From Thiodiazotropha sp040507035 (GTDB lineage Bacteria > Pseudomonadota > Gammaproteobacteria > Chromatiales > Chromatiaceae), in assembly GCA_040507035.1 (NCBI GenBank), contig JBEVVR010000052.1, positions 1 to 64,000 on the forward strand: a stretch of 64,000 nt of DNA, read 5' to 3'. Both the position numbers and the translations under genes were made by a program. Positions within the stretch are counted from its first letter, which is position 1; every line of letters begins with the position of its first letter. The notes under the pieces are model-generated. The model saw only the letters and a program-made list of their open reading frames with translations. It did no database searches and was not told where the DNA came from. This document shows, piece by piece, positions 33,863 to 42,605 of this stretch.

Positions 33863-34885
33863 TCACTGGCGTTTTGCCACCGTGGTCTCTGTGAAGAGTG
33901 CCGCGGTAAAATCGAAAAGGGTTTTGGCATCGAATTTTGCGGTGTTCTGCTTGACCCAGTCTTCACGTACCGAGGCCGCCAAACTGTTCAGTTCAGCGGT
34001 CTGTTCCGGGGTAAAGGTGACGCGTTTCAGGCCTTCATCCGTCACCGCCTGCTCGTACTTGCCCGTCGTATTGTTCTCGTAATTGTCCACATAGAAGGCA
34101 ATCGCCTCATCCACAGATCCCAGTAACGCCTCTCTATGCGCCGGGCTCAAGGCGTTCAAGGCATCAGTATTGACCACCACGGGGCAGTTTGCGGAACCCA
34201 GGTTGAGATTGGTCGATGCCCATTTTCCCACCTTGTAGGTCTTGGTCGCCAAATGGGCGTGGGGGGCAAAGGTTGCGGCGTCGATGACCCCGGAATCCAT
34301 GGATTGGCGCACCTCCGAGAAGGGCACACCGGTCTTCACCGCGCCAAGCTTGCTCAACACGCCCATGATGCCGCCGGGACCGCGCACCCGCATGCCTTTG
34401 AAATCGGCAAGGGATTCAACCACTTCGGTTTTACTGACGATGTTGTACTGGGGTAGCGGGGTGGGCATCAACAGGGTCGCGTTCCAACGCGCCAGATCCT
34501 TCACCACGATCGGGTGTTGATGCACCTGCTGATAGATTTCGGCAATCCTGGACAAGGAGAGGTCCTTGGCGAAAGGCAGCTCCGTCACCGTGATGGTGGG
34601 ATTCTTGTCCTTGTGATAGAAGGAGCAGAACTGCGCCATTTCAAACGCACCGAAGGAGATACCATCCAGATTCTCTTTTGACTTCGACAGCCCTCCATAG
34701 GATATCTTCAGCTTGAACTCACCGTTGGTCTTCTTTTCCACGAGCTCCGCCAGTTTTTCCACATTCTCGGTAAACGCACGCCGCTTGCCCCATAAGGATA
34801 CATTCCACTCCGTGGCGGCCATGACTTCTGCGCCGAGAAAGCCGCTCAGCACCATTGTTATCGCCAGTTTGTTTAACTTATTCAT
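33863..34885 (-). CDS. TRAP transporter substrate-binding protein (DctP type), second system
   Basis: A 340-residue periplasmic solute receptor with a Sec signal peptide (LAITMVLSGFLGAEVMA, cleavage near AATEW). Mature part begins EWNVSLWGKRRAFTENVEKL; further landmarks are GGLSKSKENLDGISFGAFEMAQF, ADFKGMRVRGPGGIMGVL and RQSMDSGVIDAATFAPH. It differs from the first dctP in the window in its signal type (Sec against Tat). The ligand is a small carboxylate by family, not further defined. Very good ribosome-binding site (GAGGAGG). First gene of the operon dctP-[terminator]-dctQ-dctM. Confidence 0.92.
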   Translation of the reverse strand: MNKLNKLAITMVLSGFLGAEVMAATEWNVSLWGKRRAFTENVEKLAELVEKKTNGEFKLKISYGGLSKSKENLDGISFGAFEMAQFCSFYHKDKNPTITVTELPFAKDLSLSRIAEIYQQVHQHPIVVKDLARWNATLLMPTPLPQYNIVSKTEVVESLADFKGMRVRGPGGIMGVLSKLGAVKTGVPFSEVRQSMDSGVIDAATFAPHAHLATKTYKVGKWASTNLNLGSANCPVVVNTDALNALSPAHREALLGSVDEAIAFYVDNYENNTTGKYEQAVTDEGLKRVTFTPEQTAELNSLAASVREDWVKQNTAKFDAKTLFDFTAALFTETTVAKRQ

Positions 34886-34919
34886 TAATTACTCCTCCTC
34901 TGTCTCACCGAATTAAGGA

Positions 34920-35465
34920 TCACATTTCCCGATGGGGATCACTGCCCATCTGGTCCAGTTCATTGGTTTTATAGCGATAGGGCTCACCCTGTTGAATCGC
35001 CGCCAGCGCATCCTTGAGCGACTCATCGAGGTAGTAGCCAAACATCTCGATGGTGTTGACCCCAAGCATACGTTTATGGACTTCCTTGCCTTGATGATCC
35101 AGGAACAGCAGGGTTGGGGTTACCCAGATGTTGTAGTGTGAGGCAATGCGGTCCGGATCCACTCTCTCGCCTTCGAAGCTGATCACCTCTCCGCCGATAT
35201 CGATCAGCAGTTCGGTAATGACGACCTTGTCGTCATACTCACCGCTGATGACCATGGGATTCAACACCTCGCGCTTGAGTTGCACACAGAATGGGCACTG
35301 GTCCTGGGAAACCATCAACAATATTGGAATCTTTTCGCGACGGGCCTGTTTTGCAACCTCGGTGAGGTCATCCACCACAGCAATCGAGAGGTCGTGCCAA
35401 TCGGCCCGGATATCATCGGTGATCAGCAACCCCAGAATGACTCCAACGGTCAGTAGCCGCAGCAT
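34920..35465 (-). CDS. Periplasmic thioredoxin-like protein (SoxW-type)
   Basis: A 181-residue protein with a signal peptide (LRLLTVGVILGLLITDDIRA) and a thioredoxin fold carrying a CPFC redox centre (SQDQCPFCVQLKREVL, about residues 56-61). The cis-Pro loop is present (IWVTPTLLFLDHQGKEV). Such CPxC periplasmic proteins are called SoxW or thioredoxin-related in sulfur oxidisers, where they reduce partners of thiosulfate oxidation; here no sox gene is adjacent, so the link to sulfur metabolism is inference. It lies upstream of the dctP gene on the same strand with 34 bases between and downstream of ssb with 34 bases between, so co-transcription with ssb is possible. Confidence 0.82.
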   Translation of the reverse strand: MLRLLTVGVILGLLITDDIRADWHDLSIAVVDDLTEVAKQARREKIPILLMVSQDQCPFCVQLKREVLNPMVISGEYDDKVVITELLIDIGGEVISFEGERVDPDRIASHYNIWVTPTLLFLDHQGKEVHKRMLGVNTIEMFGYYLDESLKDALAAIQQGEPYRYKTNELDQMGSDPHREM

Positions 35466-35499
35466 AGCCTGTGCAGGATTCGGGGAGGGCTAACAGACC

Positions 35500-35946
35500 C
35501 TAAAACGGAATATCATCATCAAAGTCGTTATCCGGGACTGAGGTGGGCGCAGTCTGTTGCGGCCTGGAAGCGGGCTGGGATTGGGGGGCGTCGAAGGCAG
35601 CACTGCCACCCCGGCTGTCGAGCATCTGCATTTCACTGGCAACGACCTCTGTGGTATAGCGGTCCTGGCCATCCTGACCCTGCCATTTACGGGTACGCAG
35701 ACTCCCTTCCACATAGACCTTGGAGCCTTTCTTCAGATACTCCCCGGCAATCTCTCCCAGACGGTTGAAAAAGACCACCCGATGCCACTCGGTGCGCTCC
35801 TGCTGCTCGCCGGTGTTCTTGTCCTTCCAACTCTCCGAGGTCGCGAGGGTCACATTGGTGACTGCGCCGCCGCTTGGCATATAGCGGGTCTCCGGATCTT
35901 TGCCTAGGTTGCCAATCAGGATTACTTTGTTGATTCCTCGAGCCAT
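35500..35946 (-). CDS. ssb: Single-stranded DNA-binding protein
   Basis: A 148-residue SSB. OB-fold about 1-110 (MARGINKVILIGNLGKDPE, TEWHRVVFFNRLGEIAGEYL, KGSKVYVEGSLRTRKWQ), a Gln/Pro/Ser-rich disordered linker, and the acidic tip DFDDDIPF that recruits repair and replication partners. The frame can extend to 35997, but the ATG at 35946 gives the conserved MARGINK start with a GGAG box. Located right behind the YajR-like MFS gene, as in many gammaproteobacteria, where uvrA is the divergent third neighbour; here uvrA is 10 kb away (47602). Confidence 0.96.
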   Translation of the reverse strand: MARGINKVILIGNLGKDPETRYMPSGGAVTNVTLATSESWKDKNTGEQQERTEWHRVVFFNRLGEIAGEYLKKGSKVYVEGSLRTRKWQGQDGQDRYTTEVVASEMQMLDSRGGSAAFDAPQSQPASRPQQTAPTSVPDNDFDDDIPF

Positions 35947-36021
35947 CTGATCTATCTCCAGTCGGTTTACAGCCCCTTCCGTGGGTGCATTCTTCATCTC
36001 AGGCTGGCCAGTCTACCATCC

Positions 36022-37404
36022 TTATCCCTGTACGGCATATTCCTCCAGACGATCCCTGTCCACTATCCCAAGGTCAACCTTGAGATAGGCGACCCCATCC
36101 TCGGCGATAATCACCGCGTTATCGACCCCCTCGATCGCCATCAACTGCTCCGCCAGGGTAGTCACCTCACCCTCATCCAGCTTTCCCACCGGCAGCATAT
36201 AGTTGCTCAGATAGTTGGGATCCGGCATCCCCCAGGCAAATAGCAGCCACACCAGGGCCATGCCGCCACAGAGCAGAAAGGTCCCTGTGTTGCCGTAGTG
36301 GGTATGGAACCAACCACCCAAGGCACCGCCCAGAAAGGCACCGATGAATTGCGAGCTGGAGTAGACGCCCATTGCGGTGCCCTTGCGCTCTCCAGGGGCA
36401 GCTTTCGCAATCAGACTGGGCAGGCTAGCCTCCAACAGATTGAAGGCGGTGAAGAAAATGAACAACGAAACCACCATCCAGGCCAGGGAGTGACTGAATC
36501 CGTAAAGTAGCGTCGATGCAAGTGCCAACGAGCCGATGGCGGCGAGAAAGACCGGGCGCATGCGACGCCGGCTTTCGGCCAGGATGATAAAAGGAAGCAT
36601 CGCCAGCATCGATAGCAGCATCACCGGCAAATAGACCAACCAATGGCTTTCGCTTCCCATGCCCAGATCGCGCAGCGCCAAGGGGTAGGCGAGGAACATC
36701 GCGGTCAGACTCATGTGCAGGGTCATAATGCCGAAATCGAGGCGCAACAGCTCAGGATCCGCCAACACCTGCCCAAACTGGCCCGGCACCGCTTCCGCAT
36801 CGCGATGGAAATGGCTCTGCTTCGGGGTGGGCACGACAAAGATCACGATGACAACCCCCGCCAACGCCAATACCGCGGTGAGCCAGAAGATTCCCGGTAC
36901 GCCTATCCAGGCATCGAGGATCGGCCCTAAGATCAGCGAGATGGCAAATGCCACACCGATACTGATGCCGATGATCGCCATCATACGCAGGCGTCGCTGC
37001 TCCCGGCTCAGATCGGCAGCCAGGGCCATGATCACGGCAGCGATGGCACCGCTCCCCTGGAGGGCACGCCCCAGAATAATACCGTAGATGGTCTCGGAAC
37101 TGGCGGCCACCACACTGCCGACGGCGAAGATCAGCAGACCGCCGATCAACACCGGCTTGCGGCCGATATGGTCCGAGAGCATGCCGAACGGGATCTGCAG
37201 CAACGCCTGGGTCAGGCCATAGATGCCGATGGCGATGCCCACCAGCAGGGGTGTGACATCGGGGAGCCCTTCGGCGTAGAGGGCGAATACCGGAAGGATC
37301 AGGAATAGACCCAGCATTCGTAGGGAAAATAGACCGGAGAGAGAGTAGGCCGCCCGTCGTTCAACCGCATTTAAACCGTTGTCGTTAGCTCGCCCAATTC
37401 CCAT
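36022..37404 (-). CDS. MFS transporter with C-terminal YAM-like domain (YajR type)
   Basis: A 460-residue transporter with 12 predicted membrane helices (from about 25 to 380) and a cytoplasmic C-terminal domain (about 385-460) resembling the ferredoxin/HMA-like YAM domain of E. coli YajR (EQLMAIEGVDNAVIIAEDGVAYLKVD). MFS motif A is GMLSDHIGRKPVLIGG after helix 2. Substrate unknown. An alternative TTG start lies at 37464; the ATG at 37404 is preferred although its ribosome-binding site is weak. It is followed after 75 bases by ssb. In many relatives this pair is divergent from uvrA; here the accessory island starts in its upstream region. Confidence 0.9.
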   Translation of the reverse strand: MGIGRANDNGLNAVERRAAYSLSGLFSLRMLGLFLILPVFALYAEGLPDVTPLLVGIAIGIYGLTQALLQIPFGMLSDHIGRKPVLIGGLLIFAVGSVVAASSETIYGIILGRALQGSGAIAAVIMALAADLSREQRRLRMMAIIGISIGVAFAISLILGPILDAWIGVPGIFWLTAVLALAGVVIVIFVVPTPKQSHFHRDAEAVPGQFGQVLADPELLRLDFGIMTLHMSLTAMFLAYPLALRDLGMGSESHWLVYLPVMLLSMLAMLPFIILAESRRRMRPVFLAAIGSLALASTLLYGFSHSLAWMVVSLFIFFTAFNLLEASLPSLIAKAAPGERKGTAMGVYSSSQFIGAFLGGALGGWFHTHYGNTGTFLLCGGMALVWLLFAWGMPDPNYLSNYMLPVGKLDEGEVTTLAEQLMAIEGVDNAVIIAEDGVAYLKVDLGIVDRDRLEEYAVQG

Positions 37405-37575
37405 CGATACTTCGTCATACCTAAATTGAAAGAGCGCGTATAGTATCAGGTTCGCTCTATTCAATGCAGTCCTAGCGCAGGAATAATGCAGTCCCCAAGC
37501 GAGACTGTCTGGTCAATTCCCCAAGTTAGCTCGGGTCAGCTCACTGGCCGGATCGCGCCCACCGCATCACCCAGT

Positions 37576-37601
37576 AAAAAAAACGGAGCCCGTAGGCTCC
37601 G
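37576..37601 (-). terminator. Intrinsic terminator of the porin gene
   Basis: CGGAGCC-CGTA-GGCTCCG stem; on the minus strand it is followed by eight U. It lies about 130 bases beyond the porin stop codon and keeps porin transcripts from entering the MFS gene. Confidence 0.88.
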
Positions 37602-37651
37602 TTACCCATCAATTTATCGTCTCGGACGATCGATTTGTTATCTCACCCATA

Positions 37652-37671
37652 CCCGGTTCTCCTTAACCGGG
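37652..37671 (-). repeat. 7-bp stem-loop in the porin 3' untranslated region, duplicated at 39 kb
   Basis: CCCGGTT and AACCGGG pair with a 6-base loop. A near-copy sits at 39055-39074 within the duplicated segment, with one base of the stem changed. No U-tract follows, so it is more an RNA-stability element than a terminator. Confidence 0.5.
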
Positions 37672-37732
37672 CTTAACGCTAGGGCACGATATTTAACCCA
37701 CGTCAGGATGATGCTTTATATCCTGAATCAGG

Positions 37733-38734
37733 TTAGAACTTGTGGATCAAGCCACCGAAGAATGCAGTCTCTTCGTAGTCGCTCTCATCCTCTTCGTACA
37801 TGGTGTAACCAACATGTACTTTGGTCTTCTTGCTCAGGGCATGTTCATAACCCAAGCTCCATTGAGTGACATCATTGTCCTCGCTACCGTCGGTCACTTT
37901 GACAGAGGGCGAAATCGGTGCTTTAGCAACTGGTGCATCACCTGCCAGGTACTGTGCCTTGATCTTGCCGCTGCCACCTACCTTGACATTACCGCTGACA
38001 CCGAAGGCATCGGCATCTTCACCCGCATCATCGAAATCGAGGCTACTGAAGATGACACCGGCCTGCCACATGCCGCCCTTGTAGACCAAGGTACCGCGCA
38101 GCAGTGAAGGATCGGCATCCGCAACCACACCCAGGTCGTAGGTGTTGTAGGCCAGCGACGCGAAGATAGGACCGTTGCTGTAGAGACCCGCAATAGAGAT
38201 GTGATCAGCAGGACCATCGAGTTCACCACCGGCGCCGTCACCCAGCTCACCGGCAACCAGGGCACCGACGAAGCTCAGTCCACCCATTGACGGAGAGACA
38301 TAGGCGATCACATTGTCGACCCGATCCTCACCAGGAATGACGGTCTTGATATCACCAGCCACGTCGCCGAACTGATCGAACTTGCCCTGGGACATCTTCA
38401 GCGGGGTGTCGTGACGACCCAGCAGCAGGGTACCGAAACCACCGGCCAGACCCACATACTGGTTACGATCACCCAGGCCACTACCATCGTCGAGATTGAC
38501 CTTGAACTCGAACTTGTAGACAGCCTTGAGGCCGCCGCCCAGATCTTCACTACCCTTGACACCGACCCGGGAGTCGATGCTGTCGACACTCCAGACGTCT
38601 ACATCGTCGGTGCCATCATCTTCAGATGTGTTTTGTATGACCATGTGTGCTTTGCCATACACTGTTGCTTCAGCCATGGCAGCTACAGGAGCCACCAGCG
38701 CAGCGGCAATTGCCAGAGAGAGAATTTTTTTCAT
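37733..38734 (-). CDS. Gram-negative porin (general diffusion type)
   Basis: A 333-residue outer-membrane beta-barrel. Signal peptide KKILSLAIAAALVAPVAAMA followed by EATVYGKAHM, the usual first strand of gammaproteobacterial porins. GSEDLGGGLKAVYKFEF, GDRNQYVGLAGGFGTLLLGRHDTPLK and DLGVVADADPSLLRG (strand/loop alternation) fit the OmpC/PhoE-like porin superfamily, and the protein ends in the C-terminal aromatic signature (FFGGLIHKF). It lets small solutes cross the outer membrane. The frame begins at 38779, but MKKILS (ATG at 38734) is the real start. About 450 bases upstream of it lies a damaged second copy of its 3' end. Confidence 0.93.
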   Translation of the reverse strand: MKKILSLAIAAALVAPVAAMAEATVYGKAHMVIQNTSEDDGTDDVDVWSVDSIDSRVGVKGSEDLGGGLKAVYKFEFKVNLDDGSGLGDRNQYVGLAGGFGTLLLGRHDTPLKMSQGKFDQFGDVAGDIKTVIPGEDRVDNVIAYVSPSMGGLSFVGALVAGELGDGAGGELDGPADHISIAGLYSNGPIFASLAYNTYDLGVVADADPSLLRGTLVYKGGMWQAGVIFSSLDFDDAGEDADAFGVSGNVKVGGSGKIKAQYLAGDAPVAKAPISPSVKVTDGSEDNDVTQWSLGYEHALSKKTKVHVGYTMYEEDESDYEETAFFGGLIHKF

Positions 38735-39011
38735 TGGATACCCCGTTAACGGAAACAGAAAATAGCTTCGAGGCTGCATTCTGATGAACGGAGGTTAAAG
38801 GAATACTATAGGACTATTGCAATTACGCTACAGTACGTCATTCATGTTGCATGAATAAAACAATCACAACAGAGTGCATCACAAATCCATGTCATAAATA
38901 AAGTTTTTTTAATGACATTTTTATGAAAGAGCCACAGGCAGGTAACACCTGCAATCCTCTGTTGCGGAACTTGGACAATGTTAATGAATATAGAATCAGC
39001 GACATCTCCAC
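38735..39011. other. Porin upstream region
   Basis: About 280 non-coding bases, AT-rich between 38840 and 38940 with a T-run, holding the presumed porin promoter. No regulator site was identified with confidence. Confidence 0.45.
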
Positions 39012-39213
39012 TCAATTTATCGTCTCGGGCGATCGATTTGTTATCTCACCCGTACCCGGCTCTCCTTAACCGGGCTTAACGCTAGGGCACTGATATTTAA
39101 CCCACGTCAGGATGATGCTTTATATCCTGAATCAGGTTAGAACTTGTGGATCAAGCCACCCTTGCAGACAAGGGTACCGCGCAGCAGTGAAGGATCGGCA
39201 ACCACACCCAGGT
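39012..39213 (-). repeat. Damaged second copy of the porin 3' end and its downstream sequence
   Basis: Bases 39012-39160 repeat the porin tail and 3' region (37609-37756) with only about five differences. The copy then jumps to sequence matching 38078-38136 (mid-porin), so about 320 bases of the gene are deleted inside it, plus a further 6-base gap. It ends at CACCCAGGT, where a dispersed repeat begins. Confidence 0.9.
39137..39213 (-). pseudogene. Porin gene fragment
   Basis: The coding part of the duplicated segment: the last few porin codons (ending HKF and stop) joined directly to codons from the middle of the gene. It has no start and cannot encode a barrel. Same orientation as the intact porin, so a tandem porin gene was once here and was lost by deletion. 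Confidence 0.88.
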
Positions 39214-39284
39214 ACAGCAGTAACTGCCGGAGGTTGAATCGCCTGGTAACCCAGTATGCCCCAAAAATCCAGCTGGCATCATGC
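39205..39284. repeat. Dispersed repeat, partial copy A
   Basis: CACCCAGGTACAGCAGTAAC and the following ~60 bases match 45732-45810 at roughly 75-80 per cent. It starts exactly where the porin remnant ends, sharing the CACCCAGGT motif with it. Confidence 0.75.
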
Positions 39285-39390
39285 AACAAAGTGAATGTTG
39301 TTTGGCCTATTTCTCTGCACTAGAGTTAAGCGTATGATCACCCATTGTCTTGCTATTAAAGGATTTCATTCTAAACGTATGGAGGCTATC

Positions 39391-40176
39391 ATGTCTGTAC
39401 AGCTACCCAAACATAGACTTTTTACATCTACAACTTTATTTACTTTTCTCGTAGTAGTATTTCTAAGTCCATATTCAATTACTTTGGCTTCAACCATCGG
39501 CACCACTGATGCTGTTGCGAAAAAAACAGAACCTAGTGGTTCAGAATCAACAGAAATTAGCGCAGGTCACAGAGTTCCGGCAGATAGTCTGGTGTCAGGT
39601 AAGATTGGAAAGAATACACTCAGAGTTGAAATTGGTACCGGAGTCAATTTACCAAATAAAGAAGAATTTTATGGCATTACAGCCATTGGCATTCAAGAAG
39701 TAAATAACAGACCCTGTCGAGTTCAACTTTTCGGAGGATTATTGGACCACAGATTTGGACCAAGCGATCGTAAATTGGGAGAGGCAGAACTGGCCCGTTG
39801 TGGCGCGAGCGTATTTTTAGATTACAAAGCAGCATCCTTCGCAGAAAGAAAAAATAGATACATCCGTGGAATTAGGGCCTGTACTGAGACTGGTACATTA
39901 ACCTCAAAACTGATCGAATTGAAAGGGTTAAGGATATTTCCAGCTGAAGTCAAATCAACAGGTGAGGTAGTGGTCCGCAAACAAACTGACCAATTTACCC
40001 GTGCAAACTGTGACAATTGGCATGATAAACTAACATGCGGCACCTCAAGTATCCTCATTGGTGTGATCATGCATGAAACGGATGATCAGTTTGTTGGTAT
40101 CGAGCCAGTATGTAAAAGTGTTAAAGCCATGCCTGAACCACCCGGCTTTCCGTTCAAGGACAGTGTCGGACATTAA
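39391..40176 (+). CDS. Secreted cysteine-containing protein of unknown function
   Basis: A 261-residue protein. The ATG at 39391 has a GGAGG box 6 bases upstream, while the open frame starts at 39295. A signal peptide or membrane anchor spans about 13-33 (LFTFLVVVFLSPYSITLAS). The mature domain has six cysteines (RPCRVQ, LARCGAS, IRACTET, RANCDNW, LTCGTSS, EPVCKS), probably paired as disulfides, and no known enzymatic motif. The pattern TGVNLPNKEEFYGITAIGIQ ... VIMHETDDQFVGIEPVCK resembles a lectin-like beta fold, but I do not recognise the family. Base composition is more AT-rich than the core genes around it, in line with the accessory nature of this region. Confidence 0.65.
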   Translation: MSVQLPKHRLFTSTTLFTFLVVVFLSPYSITLASTIGTTDAVAKKTEPSGSESTEISAGHRVPADSLVSGKIGKNTLRVEIGTGVNLPNKEEFYGITAIGIQEVNNRPCRVQLFGGLLDHRFGPSDRKLGEAELARCGASVFLDYKAASFAERKNRYIRGIRACTETGTLTSKLIELKGLRIFPAEVKSTGEVVVRKQTDQFTRANCDNWHDKLTCGTSSILIGVIMHETDDQFVGIEPVCKSVKAMPEPPGFPFKDSVGH

Positions 40177-40276
40177 ATGGCAGGGGAGATACTGTTGCTA
40201 GGCATTGGGTCACCGAGCACACTACTACCCTGGAGGCACTGAGTATCAGTCGCATGGTCGGCCTGGCTTGATCCTC

Positions 40277-40465
40277 TTAAAACACACCATTTGCGTTTCT
40301 TATTTTACCGCCATTGAGCAAAGCGTAGATTCTCATGGACAAGTCGATGGCCTGAATGGAATCCCAGTGCTCTACAATCTTGCCGTCATCGAGCCGCCAT
40401 ACATCGGTGATGTTCATACCTTTTTTGTCATTGCCCCGATGGGCTTTTTTGATCGTTGCATGGGA
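40277..40465 (-). pseudogene. SnoaL-like (NTF2-fold) protein, 3' fragment
   Basis: On the minus strand, about 60 codons end in a normal stop and read KKGMNITDVWRLDDGKIVEHW, the C-terminal half of a SnoaL-like polyketide-cyclase/NTF2-fold protein. An in-frame TGA (40466-40468) closes it upstream and no start or N-terminal half is present. It abuts the TetR remnant on the opposite strand. Confidence 0.75.
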
Positions 40466-40850
40466 TCACTACAACCAGCAACGGACGCCCCTGATAGCCC
40501 TGCTGAACCGGCAACCCCTGGGGTCGAAAAACATCATTGATTTTCTGAGTAAACTTGCCAATGACTCGAGCACAAAAGGCTGCCTGCTGGTATTAAGCAT
40601 TAATGAACGGGATCTCCTGGAGAGTGCCGCAAACCGACAAGTAAAGAAAGACTTTCAAAGCCTGCAGAAACTTTTTGAGTTGAACTTGAAAGCCGAACTT
40701 AAGGGCAGCAGGCGAGATGTTACGCCAATGGCATTACTTTTGTGTGCGCAGATTTTCTCAATTGCCGGAATGGGCAAACTTAACGTCACCAAAGATCAAA
40801 TCAACAAATCTATCAAACTGCTGCTCAGCCAGTTATTTGAGACTCGTTAG
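40458..40850 (+). pseudogene. TetR/AcrR-type regulator, C-terminal fragment
   Basis: From about 40458 the plus-strand frame reads a TetR-type ligand-binding domain: TPLIALLNRQPLGSKNIIDFL, CLLVLSINERDLL, ALLLCAQIFSIAGMGKLN, ending normally at 40850. The DNA-binding helix-turn-helix that should precede it is missing; the upstream codons (40356-40457) are antisense to the SnoaL fragment. Probably non-functional. TetR and SnoaL genes are often divergent neighbours, which fits a deletion of both 5' halves. Confidence 0.75.
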
Positions 40851-40920
40851 TATAGAATCGGGGACAAACCCGAATGCAACTTACATACGATGAATTCCAG
40901 GATTTTTGCCATACCGGCTA

Positions 40921-41130
40921 CTAGTGAACTAAATCGCGAAGTACGTTGAACAACTGTAAGTCGTCCCAATAAGATAAAGCCATTTCTTTCTTCTTATACC
41001 GAAATCGAATTATGGGGCAATAAGCTGAAGGAGTTACGTTATAGGACTGTTCGTAGTCGTTTAAATTAGTTGTTGAGAATTGCTGAGCTATTTCTGCTGG
41101 AGAGCTAGATTGATTGAGGCGACCACACAT
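40921..41130 (-). pseudogene. SOS response-associated peptidase (SRAP/YedK), 5' fragment
   Basis: Starts MCGRLNQSSSPAEIAQQF, which includes the catalytic Cys2 of the SRAP family, and continues to SYNVTPSAYCPIIRF and EMALSYWDD, where normal proteins read ALLRWGL. After that the similarity stops and the frame ends at 69 codons; the full family length is about 220. SRAP enzymes shield abasic sites in single-stranded DNA by a covalent link through Cys2. This copy cannot work. Confidence 0.75.
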
Positions 41131-41248
41131 ATACAGTAAATGTATATCAAATCCTAATCACCTACAAAACCTGGGGAGAAGGAACTATGATTAGAACAGT
41201 AAATCCGGGTCCCGATTTACGCAGTGTTTGCACAAACGCTACTACTCG

Positions 41249-42475
41249 TTACTGCAGTTCATTCAATATAGCCTTGAGTATTCCTGCCCCCTCTCCTTTT
41301 ATATACGCATTAGCAGTTGCAACTAATGACTGGATATTGCGCGGATCTATGTTATCCATGTGACTTTGTGCGTAACTGAGTTCAGGTTCGAGCCGATAAT
41401 ATTTGAGTCCTGCTTGCTGCAAGGCAGTCAACTGGCTGTTTGTCACCATTTGAACCGCATCGAGCACGATGCTCATCAATACACCCCTGTTGTGATCAGC
41501 GCCCTCAAGGTCGTCCAGCTTCTGGACCATCCAGGGGATGGTACCCCAATTCCCACTGACAGGAACTATACCCGTTACCGCATTGCTATTAATACCCACA
41601 CCCGCACCACCTTCATGTATCCCCGTCCCAAGTGAAATAACAACTATATCCTCAAGGTGTGAGGCAATACCCGTTCTTAAGGCTTCCGTGACGCCCCAAG
41701 TGGCGGGGTTGTTAGACATGGTGCCACCGTCAACTACCCACTTGTTGGACGTTGTAGATCTGGGGGGAGTTTTGCCACCCACATTGGCAATCGGAAAATA
41801 TGTTGGGGCGGCACTCGTTCCCCTGGCGGCCTCCCATACAAAGTAGTTATCGGTAGCAGGGCTATTGGCAGCATCAAACCAGTTGAAAAGATAGGGGCCA
41901 AAGTTTTTGCCGCGAACAGGCTTTGATACTTTGTCTTGACTGTTGTTCACAATATACGAAGTGGTGAACATATGCTTTACTCGGTTACCGGCTAAAGATT
42001 GCATTCTCTTGTGACTACTAACAAGTGATACATCCGGGCCATACATTTTTTGCATGTAGGGTTCAACGCCGCCACCGTTACCATTATCAGCATGGTAGGT
42101 TGCGCACTGTTCAACCTCACAGTCCTGAGCCAGAAAGATTTTGCCCCCATCATGGCTGTAAATATTTACTAACTCTTCGGCGGTGTAAGGATGGCCAGTG
42201 GTTTTCCTGGGTGTAGTGAGAGCAGTGGTGATGATACCACCGGTAGAGGTTCCTCCTATTACATCGAACAGCTGATAACACGGTTTCTTTAATGAGGATT
42301 CAATGTGCTGAATAAATGTCGCGGGAATAACACCTTTGATTCCCCCTCCATCAATCGCCAAAATAATGATTTTTCCTGATTGTGGCCCTGCTGTGTTTTG
42401 CGCTGCCCTTCCGGAGGTGCTGCACACGCTTAAAACAATAATGGATAGAAATAGAACAAAAGGCTTTTTATTCAT
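41249..42475 (-). CDS. Secreted patatin-like phospholipase
   Basis: A 408-residue lipid acyl hydrolase with a signal peptide (KPFVLFLSIIVLSVCSTSGRAA). All patatin catalytic elements are present: ILAIDGGGIKGVIPA (oxyanion), VIGGTSTGGIITTA (nucleophile Ser), and WVVDGGTMSNNPATW (Asp). It differs from the patatin at 24890, which is cytoplasmic and has PGDYG-like units. The frame goes to 42541, but the ATG at 42475 (GGATGAG upstream) gives the correct signal peptide. It lies downstream of the oleate hydratase gene on the same strand, 130 bases away, so the two may be co-transcribed and act in sequence on membrane lipids: fatty acid release, then hydration. Confidence 0.9.
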   Translation of the reverse strand: MNKKPFVLFLSIIVLSVCSTSGRAAQNTAGPQSGKIIILAIDGGGIKGVIPATFIQHIESSLKKPCYQLFDVIGGTSTGGIITTALTTPRKTTGHPYTAEELVNIYSHDGGKIFLAQDCEVEQCATYHADNGNGGGVEPYMQKMYGPDVSLVSSHKRMQSLAGNRVKHMFTTSYIVNNSQDKVSKPVRGKNFGPYLFNWFDAANSPATDNYFVWEAARGTSAAPTYFPIANVGGKTPPRSTTSNKWVVDGGTMSNNPATWGVTEALRTGIASHLEDIVVISLGTGIHEGGAGVGINSNAVTGIVPVSGNWGTIPWMVQKLDDLEGADHNRGVLMSIVLDAVQMVTNSQLTALQQAGLKYYRLEPELSYAQSHMDNIDPRNIQSLVATANAYIKGEGAGILKAILNELQ

Positions 42476-42527
42476 AAGCTCATCCTGAATATTCTTAACA
42501 TAAGCCGTTGTTTTAAAGTGGTTACTT

Positions 42528-42550
42528 GGGCCTGTTAACACTAATCCAAT
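42528..42550. repeat. GGGCCTGTTAACACTAAT repeat, copy at 42.5 kb
   Basis: GGGCCTGTTAACACTAATCC lies between the patatin and oleate hydratase genes and is nearly identical to 47305-47324. A 12-base core match is also at 1457-1468. Part of a dispersed repeat family in the island. Confidence 0.65.
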
Positions 42551-42605
42551 TAGCCCCAGTGATCGGGTGTGCCGACACAGGAAAGATAACTTCCGATTAT
42601 TTCAA

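Noticed and set aside
40205..40540. A 111-codon plus-strand hypothetical gene
   Set aside because: It runs antisense to the SnoaL remnant and then out of frame with the TetR remnant; explained by the deletion scar.
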